From a virus: a DNA stretch of 64,000 nt. The stretch lies in IMG/VR virus record IMGVR_UViG_3300017605_001488, positions 1 through 64,000 of that record, one strand, 5' to 3'. Each line of letters starts with the position of its first letter. The stretch's first letter is position 1. The position numbers and the translations under genes are program-made. The notes beneath the pieces were generated by a model. It was not told the DNA's origin and did not search any database. It saw nothing but the letters and a program-made list of their open reading frames with translations. Shown one piece after another: positions 16,687 to 24,448 of this stretch.

Positions 16687-17445
16687 TCACCAGGGCTTGC
16701 GCGATGCCGTGTGCTCGTTGAAGTGCGCCGTGACGACGCGCCCCATCCCCTCGAACTCCTCGGTGAACGCGTAGATACCCTCGCTCGTCAGGATGGGGAT
16801 GGACACCTTCGACTCGATGTCGCGCCGAGCACACGGCGGCGGCAAGTAGATCAGCACCGATGCATGCGGCGGCGAGCTCCCCTCCTCGAACCCGTCGCCC
16901 ACATCGCGGTAGTATGCGATGCGCGACGCGGGAACACAGAACGGGAAATCGATGGGCGTGCGCCCGGTGCATTCGTTCTGCGCGACTTGCAGGATCTCCA
17001 GGCTGAACCCGACGAAGAACGCCGACGGCACCCGCAACGACTCCCACTCCGCGAGCAACTTCTGCCACCACCGTTTCTGCGACGACATCACGTCCTCGTG
17101 CACATGCCGGCACGGGACCCAATCGCCGCCCGGAGATTGCACGCACGACCACTCGCCCTTCGACGGCAGCGTGCGGTGCTCCTTTTTCACCGGACCGACG
17201 GTGATGCCTTGGTTGTCGCACTTGCCGCCGGGCGGGTTGAGGAACGTCCGCCCCGACCACGGCGTGAGGTACCCGTTGGTGGCCGCGGTGTGGAACGCCT
17301 CCGCGCGAACGATGTGCGCGTTGGCGCGTTCCGTCGTTGCCGGGTCGAGGTCGAAACCCCCGAGCACCGACCGCGCACGGTTGACCACGTCGGGCGGCGT
17401 GAAGTGCTCGGCGGACTCGCTGGAGTGGCGCACGTTGTCGGTCAT
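16687..17445 (-). CDS. Phage-type DNA N6-adenine methyltransferase (Dam, PF05869-like)
   Basis: 252 residues. It transfers methyl groups from S-adenosylmethionine to adenine in DNA. Visible features are FDLDPATTERANAH, typical of phage T1-like Dam enzymes, and the catalytic NPPG motif at 70-73 (FLNPPGG). A Cys/His-rich insert at 74-115 is longer than I expect for the family. Its likely role is protecting phage DNA from host restriction; the target site is unknown. Confidence 0.88.
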   Translation of the reverse strand: MTDNVRHSSESAEHFTPPDVVNRARSVLGGFDLDPATTERANAHIVRAEAFHTAATNGYLTPWSGRTFLNPPGGKCDNQGITVGPVKKEHRTLPSKGEWSCVQSPGGDWVPCRHVHEDVMSSQKRWWQKLLAEWESLRVPSAFFVGFSLEILQVAQNECTGRTPIDFPFCVPASRIAYYRDVGDGFEEGSSPPHASVLIYLPPPCARRDIESKVSIPILTSEGIYAFTEEFEGMGRVVTAHFNEHTASRKPW

Positions 17446-18035
17446 TGGTTCCCTCGTGTCAGGCCATGCTTCGACGGTTCCAACACCGCCGGCCGTGGTC
17501 GGGTATCGACCGGGGGGAACCCTTGCGCCGCGCGAGACTCATTCACGGTGATGGGCAATCGCCGATCGTCCACCAACTCAGCCGGGATACGTTGCACGTC
17601 CGGATGCCCCCACAAGTACTCCTGCCGGATGTGGTCGATGACGTGGCGCGCGTCGGTCAACGCCGACCCCACATCGATCGATACGGCCTGCACGATCGAT
17701 CGGGTGTGGTTCCGATGTCGCAAGCAATCCGCGTGGTCCTCGATGCGCCGCGAGCGGTCCAGCTGCTCGAACACCGTGTCGATGAATGCGTCGCCCGAGT
17801 TGCCGCCGCGCGCGTGCCGGATGCCCGTGCTACGCAACGTCGGACAATCCTCCCGACCGCAATCGATGCATCGAATCACGACCGGAGGCACCACGGCGGT
17901 GCGGTACGTCTCGAGGACGGGCGCGGGTCGGCGTCGTCGCGCGAGCCACCGGCGCACCCGTCGGATGCCCCACCGTCCGAGCTCGAGCACGAACGCCGCG
18001 ATCGGAATCGCCCACAGCAGGGAGTAGATGCTCAT
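17442..18035 (-). CDS. Membrane-anchored hypothetical protein
   Basis: 197 residues. Residues 4-20 (YSLLWAIPIAAFVLEL) form a single N-terminal transmembrane helix, followed by a basic stretch (RRVRRWLARRRRP) that would keep the rest in the cytoplasm. CIDCGREDC near 56-64 may bind metal. ATGA overlaps on both sides, with the sigma-like gene directly upstream; an anti-sigma or anchor role is conceivable but unsupported. Confidence 0.6.
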   Translation of the reverse strand: MSIYSLLWAIPIAAFVLELGRWGIRRVRRWLARRRRPAPVLETYRTAVVPPVVIRCIDCGREDCPTLRSTGIRHARGGNSGDAFIDTVFEQLDRSRRIEDHADCLRHRNHTRSIVQAVSIDVGSALTDARHVIDHIRQEYLWGHPDVQRIPAELVDDRRLPITVNESRAAQGFPPVDTRPRPAVLEPSKHGLTRGNQ

Positions 18036-18559
18036 CCGACCTCCGCAAGCACCGCCCGTGCGCGTGCACGCGTGCGCGAGATGCGGGACTTGAGCGTGCC
18101 CACCTGCACGCCCATCGACGCGCTCATCTCCTCGAGCGACTGCGTCGCCGCCGCGACGAGCAGCGCGTGCTGCGCATCGCCCAACACCTTGAGCGCGCGC
18201 ACGCGACGGGAGCGCTCGACGCCGTCGACTAGGACGCGTTCGGCGTTCGGGCGGTCATCACCGACCCGCGTGCCGTCCGCACCGCGATCGATGATGCGTT
18301 CGTGCCGGACGCCGCTGCGGAACTCCATGCGCACCGCGTTGAGCACCACCCGGTACAACCACGTGTCGAGCTTGGACCGCCCCTCGAACGCGACCCCGCC
18401 GTTGCGACGGGCATGGCGGACCACGGCCAACATCACATCCTGCGTCACGTCGTCGACGCTGTGGGCACCGAACTGCCCCGCGAGCGTGCGCACCCGGGGG
18501 TACATCGCCTGCGTCAACTTCGCGATCGATGCCCCGGCCAACGGATCCATGTTCGTCAT
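18032..18559 (-). CDS. ECF-like RNA polymerase sigma factor
   Basis: 175 residues from MTNMDPLAGASIAKLT. Region 2 is recognisable: HSVDDVTQDVMLAVVRHARR, then GRSKLDTWLYRVVLNAVRME. Region 4 near the C terminus reads SLEEMSASMGVQVGTLKSRI followed by SRTRARAR, a helix-turn-helix that would read a -35 element. Length and two-domain layout fit group 4 (ECF) sigma factors. It could redirect host polymerase to phage promoters, perhaps the repeated TTGCAAT elements. Confidence 0.85.
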   Translation of the reverse strand: MTNMDPLAGASIAKLTQAMYPRVRTLAGQFGAHSVDDVTQDVMLAVVRHARRNGGVAFEGRSKLDTWLYRVVLNAVRMEFRSGVRHERIIDRGADGTRVGDDRPNAERVLVDGVERSRRVRALKVLGDAQHALLVAAATQSLEEMSASMGVQVGTLKSRISRTRARARAVLAEVG

Positions 18560-18560
18560 T

Positions 18561-19190
18561 CTATCCCAGCGCCTCCATGTGGGCACCCTTGCGCGGGTTG
18601 GGTTCGTACTCGAGCTCGATGTTGCGGAACGTTTCGTCCAGCCACCGCGCCATCCGCGACGCGGTCGCCTGCAAGCCCGACCGCTGGGATAGACCGTTCC
18701 AATGTGCGCCGTCGATCTTCCACGTGTGTGCGAGCGTGTACGGCATCGCAGCAAGCTCGTGGACGTGCATGCCGGACAGCTCCGGCAGCATCAACCGGAA
18801 CATCGCCGTGAGCGCTTCGCGCCACTCGACACGGCGGCGGTCGCGCGCGAACAACGGCCACAGCTTCCGCTGCCGCGCGGTGCGAATGGTCGGCAGCATG
18901 TGCGTGCCGTGTTCCAACGCGACCCACAACGCGAACACCCACGCCTCGGCATACCACTCCCATCCGCCCTGCTCCACGTGCAGGCTATTCGACCGACGGG
19001 CGAACACGGCCTTGTACACGTACGGCTTCCCGAACGCGCGCATGTCCCGCGCCGCGTTCCCCGACACCAACAACACGTCGTCGCGCCCGGTGCGTGCATG
19101 CGCGTAGGTGCCGGCCGCCATCTCCACATCCTCCCGCATCGCGCGTGCGATGCCCTTGTGCTCGAGTTGCCAGGCGCGACTTCGCGTCAC
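18561..19190 (-). CDS. Hypothetical Trp-rich helical protein
   Basis: 209 residues from a GTG overlapping the upstream stop (GTGA); MREDVEMAAGTYAHA is an internal alternative. It has the aromatic segment GGWEWYAEAWVFALWVALEHG, then WREALTAMFRLML, loosely like the PxW-type group. It ends one base before the sigma-like gene. Unknown. Confidence 0.6.
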   Translation of the reverse strand: MTRSRAWQLEHKGIARAMREDVEMAAGTYAHARTGRDDVLLVSGNAARDMRAFGKPYVYKAVFARRSNSLHVEQGGWEWYAEAWVFALWVALEHGTHMLPTIRTARQRKLWPLFARDRRRVEWREALTAMFRLMLPELSGMHVHELAAMPYTLAHTWKIDGAHWNGLSQRSGLQATASRMARWLDETFRNIELEYEPNPRKGAHMEALG

Positions 19191-19843
19191 GGCTTGCCGG
19201 CTTCCTCGCCTTCGCCGGCGGCAACCTTGCGCGTGTACGATTCGAACTCCGCGACGGTGACGATCTCCGACGGATGAGCGTGCTCGCTGGTCACCGCGAC
19301 ATCGGTGCATTCGTCGCACAGCGGGATGCCCCCGAACACGTACGTGGACGGCACGTCGACGGCGTGGTCGCGCTCGCACCACTTGATGCGCTCCCGCTCG
19401 CGAGCGGCATCGTACGCGTCGCGGTCCACGTTGAAGATGCGCTGCATGCCGACCCACGGCACGAACCGCAGGCCGATGAGGTTCTGCACATCGAACCCGT
19501 ACTGCGGTCGCCCGTCGCGGTTGGTCAACATCGCCCACGGCGGGCGGTGCGCGCGCTTGCTGTTCAACGTGCACCCCGTCACCGTGCATAGGCCCATGAT
19601 GCCGCCAAACCGGCGCGTGGCCACGAACCGATCGAACGGTGGGAGGATGATCTCCTCGTCGATGTTGTCCTGCATCCACGCCTCGGCCCAATCGTATTCC
19701 GATCGGGTGAGCCCGACCGCCCGATGCAAGTACAACTCCCCGCGATGGGTCGTCGACCACACGCGGTTCTCGATGTCCTTGCCGAGCTCCCACATCGCGT
19801 AGAGCCACGGTTCGCGCAGCGACAGCACCTTGATGATGCCCAT
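19187..19843 (-). CDS. ASCH-domain protein
   Basis: 218 residues. The N-terminal third matches the ASCH/PUA-like pattern: VLSLREPWLYAMWELGKDIE, NRVWSTTHRGELYLHRA, then FGGIMGLCTVTGC and FVPWVG. ASCH domains bind RNA or modified nucleosides, and some are RNases or demodifying enzymes. A later Cys/His segment (WCERDHA, PLCDECTD) could hold zinc, which is unusual for the family. Coupled to the next gene by GTGA. Confidence 0.8.
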   Translation of the reverse strand: MGIIKVLSLREPWLYAMWELGKDIENRVWSTTHRGELYLHRAVGLTRSEYDWAEAWMQDNIDEEIILPPFDRFVATRRFGGIMGLCTVTGCTLNSKRAHRPPWAMLTNRDGRPQYGFDVQNLIGLRFVPWVGMQRIFNVDRDAYDAARERERIKWCERDHAVDVPSTYVFGGIPLCDECTDVAVTSEHAHPSEIVTVAEFESYTRKVAAGEGEEAGKP

Positions 19844-19854
19844 GCCGACCGTAC

Positions 19855-20229
19855 TTACGCGGTGCCGCGGTCAATCACGTCGACGCGATAGCCCGGGATC
19901 GCTACGCCGGGCGGGATGCGCAAGAGCTCTCCGAGCACCTTGATGGCGCGTGCCGGGTCGCACACGTCGCCGCACGTGAACACGTCCACGAACATCACGC
20001 CCGCTTCGGGGTACGTGTGAATGGACGCGTGCGACTCCGACAGCTCGACGAGGACGGTGAGCCCTTGCGGCTCGAACTCGCGCACGTGCGACGCGAGCAC
20101 CGTGGCACCGGCATGCCGACACGCCGCGACGAGCGACAGCTCGAGCGTCACCCGACTGTTCAACGTCTCGAACGGGACGCCGTGGAACTCGGCGAGGGCG
20201 TGTTTGCCGCGCGGGGGATGGTCGCTCAT
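19855..20229 (-). CDS. speD: S-adenosylmethionine decarboxylase proenzyme
   Basis: 124 residues, the normal length of the prokaryotic class-1b enzyme. It decarboxylates S-adenosylmethionine for spermidine synthesis. Self-cleavage should occur at E65|S66 (LSESHASIHTYPE), leaving a pyruvoyl on S66. H71 and C86 (VFTCGD) are the other processing/catalytic residues. All are intact, so the enzyme is probably active. The ATG overlaps the stop of the methyltransferase gene (ATGA), an unusual partnership. No spermidine synthase is visible. Confidence 0.93.
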   Translation of the reverse strand: MSDHPPRGKHALAEFHGVPFETLNSRVTLELSLVAACRHAGATVLASHVREFEPQGLTVLVELSESHASIHTYPEAGVMFVDVFTCGDVCDPARAIKVLGELLRIPPGVAIPGYRVDVIDRGTA

Positions 20230-21152
20230 GCCGGCCGCCGAAACACGATTGCGTACTCGTGCACCTTGGGTGCGATGCGGTGGCGGTTCTTGTCCGCGGC
20301 GAAGATGCGCGGCAACCCCGCGATGAGCCCGTCGACGATCCACGTGTCGTGCAGCTTCCAACCGGCACGCACCATCAGGGCGATGGTGTCGGCGTGGTAC
20401 GCGTAGAAGTCCCCGCCCCGTCGAAAGTCGTTCACGTTCGACACGAAGTACGCGCCCGGCTTGAACTTGGGCAACCACTCGCGCGCGACCGTTTCCATCC
20501 CCGCGAGGAAGTCCTGGTACGTGCCCAGCTTGCCCAACTGCTCGGGCTCGTCACCGTAGTACTCGATGTCGTAGTACGGCGGCGACGTGAACCCGAAGTC
20601 TCCACGCCCGTCGGCGATCCACGACGGGTCCCGCGAGTCCCCGTGCACGATGTCGATGCGGGTCTTGCCGTCGTCGATCTTGGCCTTCACCGCCGCGATG
20701 TACCGGAAGAACTCCGTCGACAAGTCCATGCCGACGTAGTGCAACCCGCGCAGCTTCGCGACCTGCATTTGCACGCCCTGCCCCATGAACGGATCGAGGT
20801 ACGTGTCCCCGGGCTTGGCGTAGTACTTGATGAAGAAGTCGACGAGCTCGGCGGGCATGATGGACGCGTTGACGCGTTGGCCGCCCTTCTGCTTCGTCAT
20901 CACACCGCCCACGATGCCCATGCGCTTCCGTTCTTTGGCGGTGGCCTTGCCCTCGGTGGTCTTGGTGTTCGCGACGAGCGTGTCACCGTCGGCGGAGATG
21001 GACCGGCCGCGCTCCTCCTGCTGGTACATGAACATCGACTTGGACAACGCGCCGCGCGACAACTTCAGCACCGACATCGGCATGAACCCGAACTTGGCGG
21101 TGAGGTCGTCGCGGTTCGTGGCCGACGCGCGCACGCGGTCCGCGAGCGTCAC
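20226..21152 (-). CDS. DNA methyltransferase (TSPPYYD type)
   Basis: 308 residues from a GTG overlapping the ParB-like gene. The AdoMet-binding motif is YLDPFMGQG (about 118-126) and the catalytic motif is TSPPYYD (189-195), as in N4-cytosine/N6-adenine amino-methyltransferases. The 100-residue N-terminal part contains a Lys/Thr-rich segment and may help DNA recognition. No restriction partner is visible, so this is probably an orphan or anti-restriction enzyme. Confidence 0.88.
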   Translation of the reverse strand: MTLADRVRASATNRDDLTAKFGFMPMSVLKLSRGALSKSMFMYQQEERGRSISADGDTLVANTKTTEGKATAKERKRMGIVGGVMTKQKGGQRVNASIMPAELVDFFIKYYAKPGDTYLDPFMGQGVQMQVAKLRGLHYVGMDLSTEFFRYIAAVKAKIDDGKTRIDIVHGDSRDPSWIADGRGDFGFTSPPYYDIEYYGDEPEQLGKLGTYQDFLAGMETVAREWLPKFKPGAYFVSNVNDFRRGGDFYAYHADTIALMVRAGWKLHDTWIVDGLIAGLPRIFAADKNRHRIAPKVHEYAIVFRRPA

Positions 21153-21856
21153 GGCGTCACCACCTTCGCGGCGGTTTCCTGACGCAACCACGCACGCAAC
21201 ACGTCGTCGAGCATCGGTGTCGTGCCCGCTTGTTGCGTCGCGCGGTACCGGGTCACGAACTCGTCGTACACGGCCTTGGTGACGCGACCGGCGTAGTCGC
21301 CGAACCGGAACGCGACGAACCCGTCGTCGGTGTCGTCCGCCGCACCGAAGTCCGCCGGACCATCCCCCGGGGTGGCGTCGCTGGCCGCGGCGAGAATGGC
21401 GTCGACCTCCTCCTGCGGGATGCCCGTGCCCGTGACCACGTCGACGTTGTGGTCGAGCAGCTTCGCCACCTCGACCGCGAACGCGGCGTCGTCCCATTCG
21501 GCGATCTCGCCGAGCTTGTTGTCCGCGAGTGCGAGCGCGTGCGCCTCGTCTTCGGTGATGTCGAGGAACCGCACCGGCACCATCCCGGGCGACGGCTGCC
21601 CGGGGAACACCCCGTTGAGCAGCAACACCGCCTTGCGGCGGGTGTGGCCCTTGATGATCTCGCGGTTCGCGAGCCGCGCCACGATCGGCGCACCGAACCC
21701 AAACCGCCCGATGGACGCGGCGATCTCGGGCACGGCCTTGTCGTTCACGCGCGGGTTGTCGGCCCACGGGACGAGCGAGTCGAGCGCCACCCATTCGGCG
21801 GCGGGCGGAACAACAACGGGCGCGGGTGCGCCTTCCTTCGAACGTTTCGGTGGCAT
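21149..21856 (-). CDS. ParB-like N-terminal domain protein
   Basis: 235 residues from MPPKRSKEGAPAPVVV, with a GGGAG ribosome site. The ParB/Srx-fold core spans about 25-110: ADNPRVNDKAVPEIAASI, FGFGAPIVARLANREIIKGH, TRRKAVLLL, then ALALADNKLGE. In phages this domain often sits beside a DNA methyltransferase, as here. ParB-like folds bind CTP or act as nucleases; which applies is unknown. Confidence 0.88.
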   Translation of the reverse strand: MPPKRSKEGAPAPVVVPPAAEWVALDSLVPWADNPRVNDKAVPEIAASIGRFGFGAPIVARLANREIIKGHTRRKAVLLLNGVFPGQPSPGMVPVRFLDITEDEAHALALADNKLGEIAEWDDAAFAVEVAKLLDHNVDVVTGTGIPQEEVDAILAAASDATPGDGPADFGAADDTDDGFVAFRFGDYAGRVTKAVYDEFVTRYRATQQAGTTPMLDDVLRAWLRQETAAKVVTP

Positions 21857-21927
21857 GTGGTGCGTGCTCCCGGCGTGACGGGGTTGAGCCCCCACCGTAG
21901 CGCACGCACCCGGGTCGTGTCGACCGT

Positions 21928-22257
21928 TCAGACGGGACGCGTGACGATGGAATCGGCGACAAGCGAATCGGTCTCCATGAGCTTCGCCACGAACCGTTCG
22001 ACCTTCGAGGTCAAGATCGTCTTGCGGCACTCGCGTTGCTCCGCGTGGCGACCGCCGCGACCGGGGAACGGCGGCCACGTCTTCCACGCGATCTCCGTCT
22101 TCGCGACCTTGCGGGCGATGTGTTCCGCGACGAGCTCGGTGCGCACCGCAACGCGCGACCGGTCCAGCCCACGCGGCGACTGCGAATCAAGCACCCACAC
22201 GTACCCGGGCATGTTGTGCTCGAGGACGACGAAGCGGCCAGTGGTGTCGGTGGTCAT
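21928..22257 (-). CDS. Small hypothetical protein
   Basis: 109 residues from MTTDTTGRFVVLEHN, with a GGCGGGC ribosome-site-like run. Strand-rich N terminus and basic C-terminal half. The upstream gap at 22258-22321 is short, and the TTGCTAG and TTGCAC strings in it are only weak promoter-like matches. Unknown. Confidence 0.55.
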   Translation of the reverse strand: MTTDTTGRFVVLEHNMPGYVWVLDSQSPRGLDRSRVAVRTELVAEHIARKVAKTEIAWKTWPPFPGRGGRHAEQRECRKTILTSKVERFVAKLMETDSLVADSIVTRPV

Positions 22258-22321
22258 GCCCGCCGATGTTGCAGCCTCTTTGCCACGTGCAAGCTCGCGA
22301 AGCTCTTGAACCGCGTGCGAA

Positions 22322-22636
22322 CTAGCAACCCTTTGGACACTGCCGGATGTGGTGAAGGACCGCCGCGCGACATCGCCATTGGTTGATCGAGTCCTTGCGT
22401 ACGCCGAGCTCGATCGGACTGTCCGGCAACGTATCCGCCGTCGACGGGGATGCCTCAACCAACTGGTTGATGGAGTCGATCGTCTTCAACCGCGAGAACC
22501 CTTCGCCGAGCGGTGCTGCGAGTATCCAATCCATGACCTCGATGGTCTCGGCATCGTTGGCGTTCAGCTTGTCGATGCACACCGCGTGCACGAGCTCGCC
22601 GAAGTTCAGCTGACGACCGGTGGCGTCGGTGGTCAC
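22322..22636 (-). CDS. Small hypothetical protein
   Basis: 104 residues from a GTG overlapping the upstream TGA (GTGA): VTTDATGRQLNFGELV. Helical and acidic. Its opening VTTDATGR resembles the MTTDTTGR opening of the next gene, so the two may be distant duplicates. Unknown. Confidence 0.55.
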   Translation of the reverse strand: MTTDATGRQLNFGELVHAVCIDKLNANDAETIEVMDWILAAPLGEGFSRLKTIDSINQLVEASPSTADTLPDSPIELGVRKDSINQWRCRAAVLHHIRQCPKGC

Positions 22637-22971
22637 GACGCGCGTACCATCTCGATGAGTCGCCCCGCGACGTGCGTGTGTACCCCGGCGAGCGACCCCG
22701 CCAGCGACTTTGGCACGGCCTTCACCGCCAACGTCGCACACGCAATCAACGCCTCGAGCCGTTCCTCAGCCGCACGTTGTTCCCTCTTCATCTCCGACAA
22801 CCGCTTCGCCGAACGTGCCGCCCGCAACGCGCCGAGGTCACCACCAATCGGATGCATCAACCACAACCGAATCTCGATCTCGTACTCGTAGCAGGGCCAC
22901 TGCTCTAAGAACTGCCGGACGGCATCGCGGAACCGGTCCACCCACGTCGGCAATCGATCCACAACCGCCAT
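22633..22971 (-). CDS. Hypothetical helical protein
   Basis: 112 residues from MAVVDRLPTWVDRFRD; an AGGAG lies about eleven bases upstream. A GTG at 22989 overlapping the previous stop is an alternative. Contains LPTWVDRF and EQWPCYEYEIEIRLWL, again Trp-rich, and a coiled-coil-like segment (KREQRAAEERLEAL). Unknown. Confidence 0.55.
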   Translation of the reverse strand: MAVVDRLPTWVDRFRDAVRQFLEQWPCYEYEIEIRLWLMHPIGGDLGALRAARSAKRLSEMKREQRAAEERLEALIACATLAVKAVPKSLAGSLAGVHTHVAGRLIEMVRAS

Positions 22972-22985
22972 GGACGCGCTGCTCC

Positions 22986-23330
22986 TCACGGTCGAAGGCC
23001 CGTGCCCGGACACGTCGGACATGCGATCGTCGCGCCGTCCCGACATCGCGTACCCGACCCACCACACGACGGGCACGCGCGCTCACCGAGACAACGCGTG
23101 CACACCTTCGACGGGTTGTGCGTGCGTCGGATGTTGCACTCCACGCACATCGGCCCCTCGAGCGCGTCGGTGATCTGCGCCTTGGTCAACACGCGCTGCT
23201 TCGGTGCGGTTTGCTTCGATTCGATGCGATTCGCATCACTTCGCTTCGATGTGCTTCGCTTTGCATCGCGGTCGCGTGCCAGCTCCTCGCGACGAGCACG
23301 GATGTCGTCGGTGCGCTTGCTCGCGGCCAT
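22986..23330 (-). CDS. Zinc-knuckle protein with basic N terminus
   Basis: 114 residues from MAASKRTDDIRARREE (TGATG). The first half is Lys/Arg/Ser-rich and encoded by a locally repetitive, AT-richer stretch. The second half has CVEC, CTRC, CPSCGGSG and CPTCPGTG, a full DnaJ-like cysteine-rich unit without a J domain. Possibly nucleic-acid binding. Confidence 0.65.
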   Translation of the reverse strand: MAASKRTDDIRARREELARDRDAKRSTSKRSDANRIESKQTAPKQRVLTKAQITDALEGPMCVECNIRRTHNPSKVCTRCLGERACPSCGGSGTRCRDGATIACPTCPGTGLRP

Positions 23331-23554
23331 CACTTACCCTTTCGGGCGGCACGTCGCCCCCGGACCCACGCCCACGTCGCCGACAACGTGAAGTCGAGGA
23401 CGATGCCGACCACGATGCCTGCGATGAGCAGCGGCCAACTAAACCGCATGGGCTCACCGTTGCGCGCACCCGCCCACAACGTCACGAGCAACAACACGAA
23501 CAGCAGGGCTTGCACCCACCGTCGCCACGGATGCGCGGGCGTCATCATCATCAT
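23330..23554 (-). CDS. Small two-helix membrane protein
   Basis: 74 residues. Two transmembrane helices are evident: about 13-28 (VQALLFVLLLVTLWAG) and 42-60 (LIAGIVVGIVLDFTL). The C terminus is basic (RGRRAARKGK). Four consecutive ATGs overlap the previous stop. It could be a holin or another inner-membrane effector, but it is far from the lysis genes. Confidence 0.6.
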   Translation of the reverse strand: MMMMTPAHPWRRWVQALLFVLLLVTLWAGARNGEPMRFSWPLLIAGIVVGIVLDFTLSATWAWVRGRRAARKGK

Positions 23555-23742
23555 CCCTTCGTCCTTCCCAGCCGCAACGCCAACATGTCGACGACCTTCC
23601 TCGTCTCCTCCAACCTTGCGCGCGTGCCCGCGGTATCACGCGCGTCGTGCTCGAACATCGCCTCGCCGTACGCACGCAACGCGTCGAGCGCTTCGACGAT
23701 GACCGGACGCGGGTTCAATGGAGGTGTGGACTTGGTGCTCAT
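23551..23742 (-). CDS. Small hypothetical protein
   Basis: 63 residues from MSTKSTPPLNPRPVIV (ATGA overlap). One long amphipathic helix (ALDALRAYGEAMFEHD) follows a Pro-rich start. Unknown. Confidence 0.5.
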   Translation of the reverse strand: MSTKSTPPLNPRPVIVEALDALRAYGEAMFEHDARDTAGTRARLEETRKVVDMLALRLGRTKG

Positions 23743-24155
23743 ACGCCACATCGAAGCAGATCGTGTTCCGCGTTGTCGACCGTCCGCCGTTCGCGGCGGA
23801 TCCACTTGACTCCGTTGATGCGCAGCTTCTGAATCGCCTGCACGGGCGTGGACCCGTCGGCGAACAACAACGACGAGAACGCCCCGCCGTGTCCGCGCTC
23901 ACCAAGGTGCGCCGAGTACCGCCATCCGTTGATGGTCGAGTGCAACGACACGTACAGACCACCGAAGAAGACCTCCGCGTGCCATCCTAAGTTCTCCCAC
24001 ACGCGCGCCTTCCAGCCCTTGCCGAGCTGCCGCGCCACTGCCTGCGCGCGCTTCCTGTATCGTTCGTGGTCCACCCATCGACAACGACACCCGCACGCCG
24101 AGCTACAGAAGATCGGCCCACGCCTACGCGGCACCCACGTCAGCTTCGTGGCCAT
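23739..24155 (-). CDS. Hypothetical protein with Cys-rich N terminus
   Basis: 138 residues from MATKLTWVPRRRGPIF. CSSACGCRCRWVDHERY at about 17-33 is a plausible metal site followed by a basic helix. The rest reads like a small alpha/beta domain (HAEVFFGGLYVSLHSTING). A GGGGTGACC ribosome site precedes the ATG. Unknown. Confidence 0.6.
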   Translation of the reverse strand: MATKLTWVPRRRGPIFCSSACGCRCRWVDHERYRKRAQAVARQLGKGWKARVWENLGWHAEVFFGGLYVSLHSTINGWRYSAHLGERGHGGAFSSLLFADGSTPVQAIQKLRINGVKWIRRERRTVDNAEHDLLRCGV

Positions 24156-24157
24156 GG

Positions 24158-24448
24158 TCACCCCGCCCCGAACGGCTTGTCGAGCTCGACCAACAACGCC
24201 TCGGCGGCACGACGTGCAACCGACGGGTCGGGTGGCGCGGCACCGACCGCACGACCCATGCACATGTGCCCGTAGATGACCGACGCGAGCATCGCCCGGT
24301 GTCCATCGCACTTGTCGCATAGCCCGTTCTTGTGTGCACCCTCACCGGCGTACACGTGCCGCGTGCAGTGCGGGTTCCCGCACCGCGGTGGTTCACGCAT
24401 CTCCGCGGCCCGCGACGGACCGCCGGACAGGTTCTCGTCGGTGCTCAT
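24158..24448 (-). CDS. Small zinc-binding protein
   Basis: 96 residues from MSTDENLSGGPSRAAEM (ATGA). CGNPHCTRHVYAGEG...CDKC at about 27-52 is a single zinc-ribbon-like site; the rest is helical. Unknown. Confidence 0.55.
   Translation of the reverse strand: MSTDENLSGGPSRAAEMREPPRCGNPHCTRHVYAGEGAHKNGLCDKCDGHRAMLASVIYGHMCMGRAVGAAPPDPSVARRAAEALLVELDKPFGAG

Noticed and set aside
23221-23280. Simple CTTCG-rich repeat as a regulatory element
   Set aside because: It codes for the Lys/Ser/Arg-rich N terminus of a zinc-knuckle protein, so the repetition is explained by composition.
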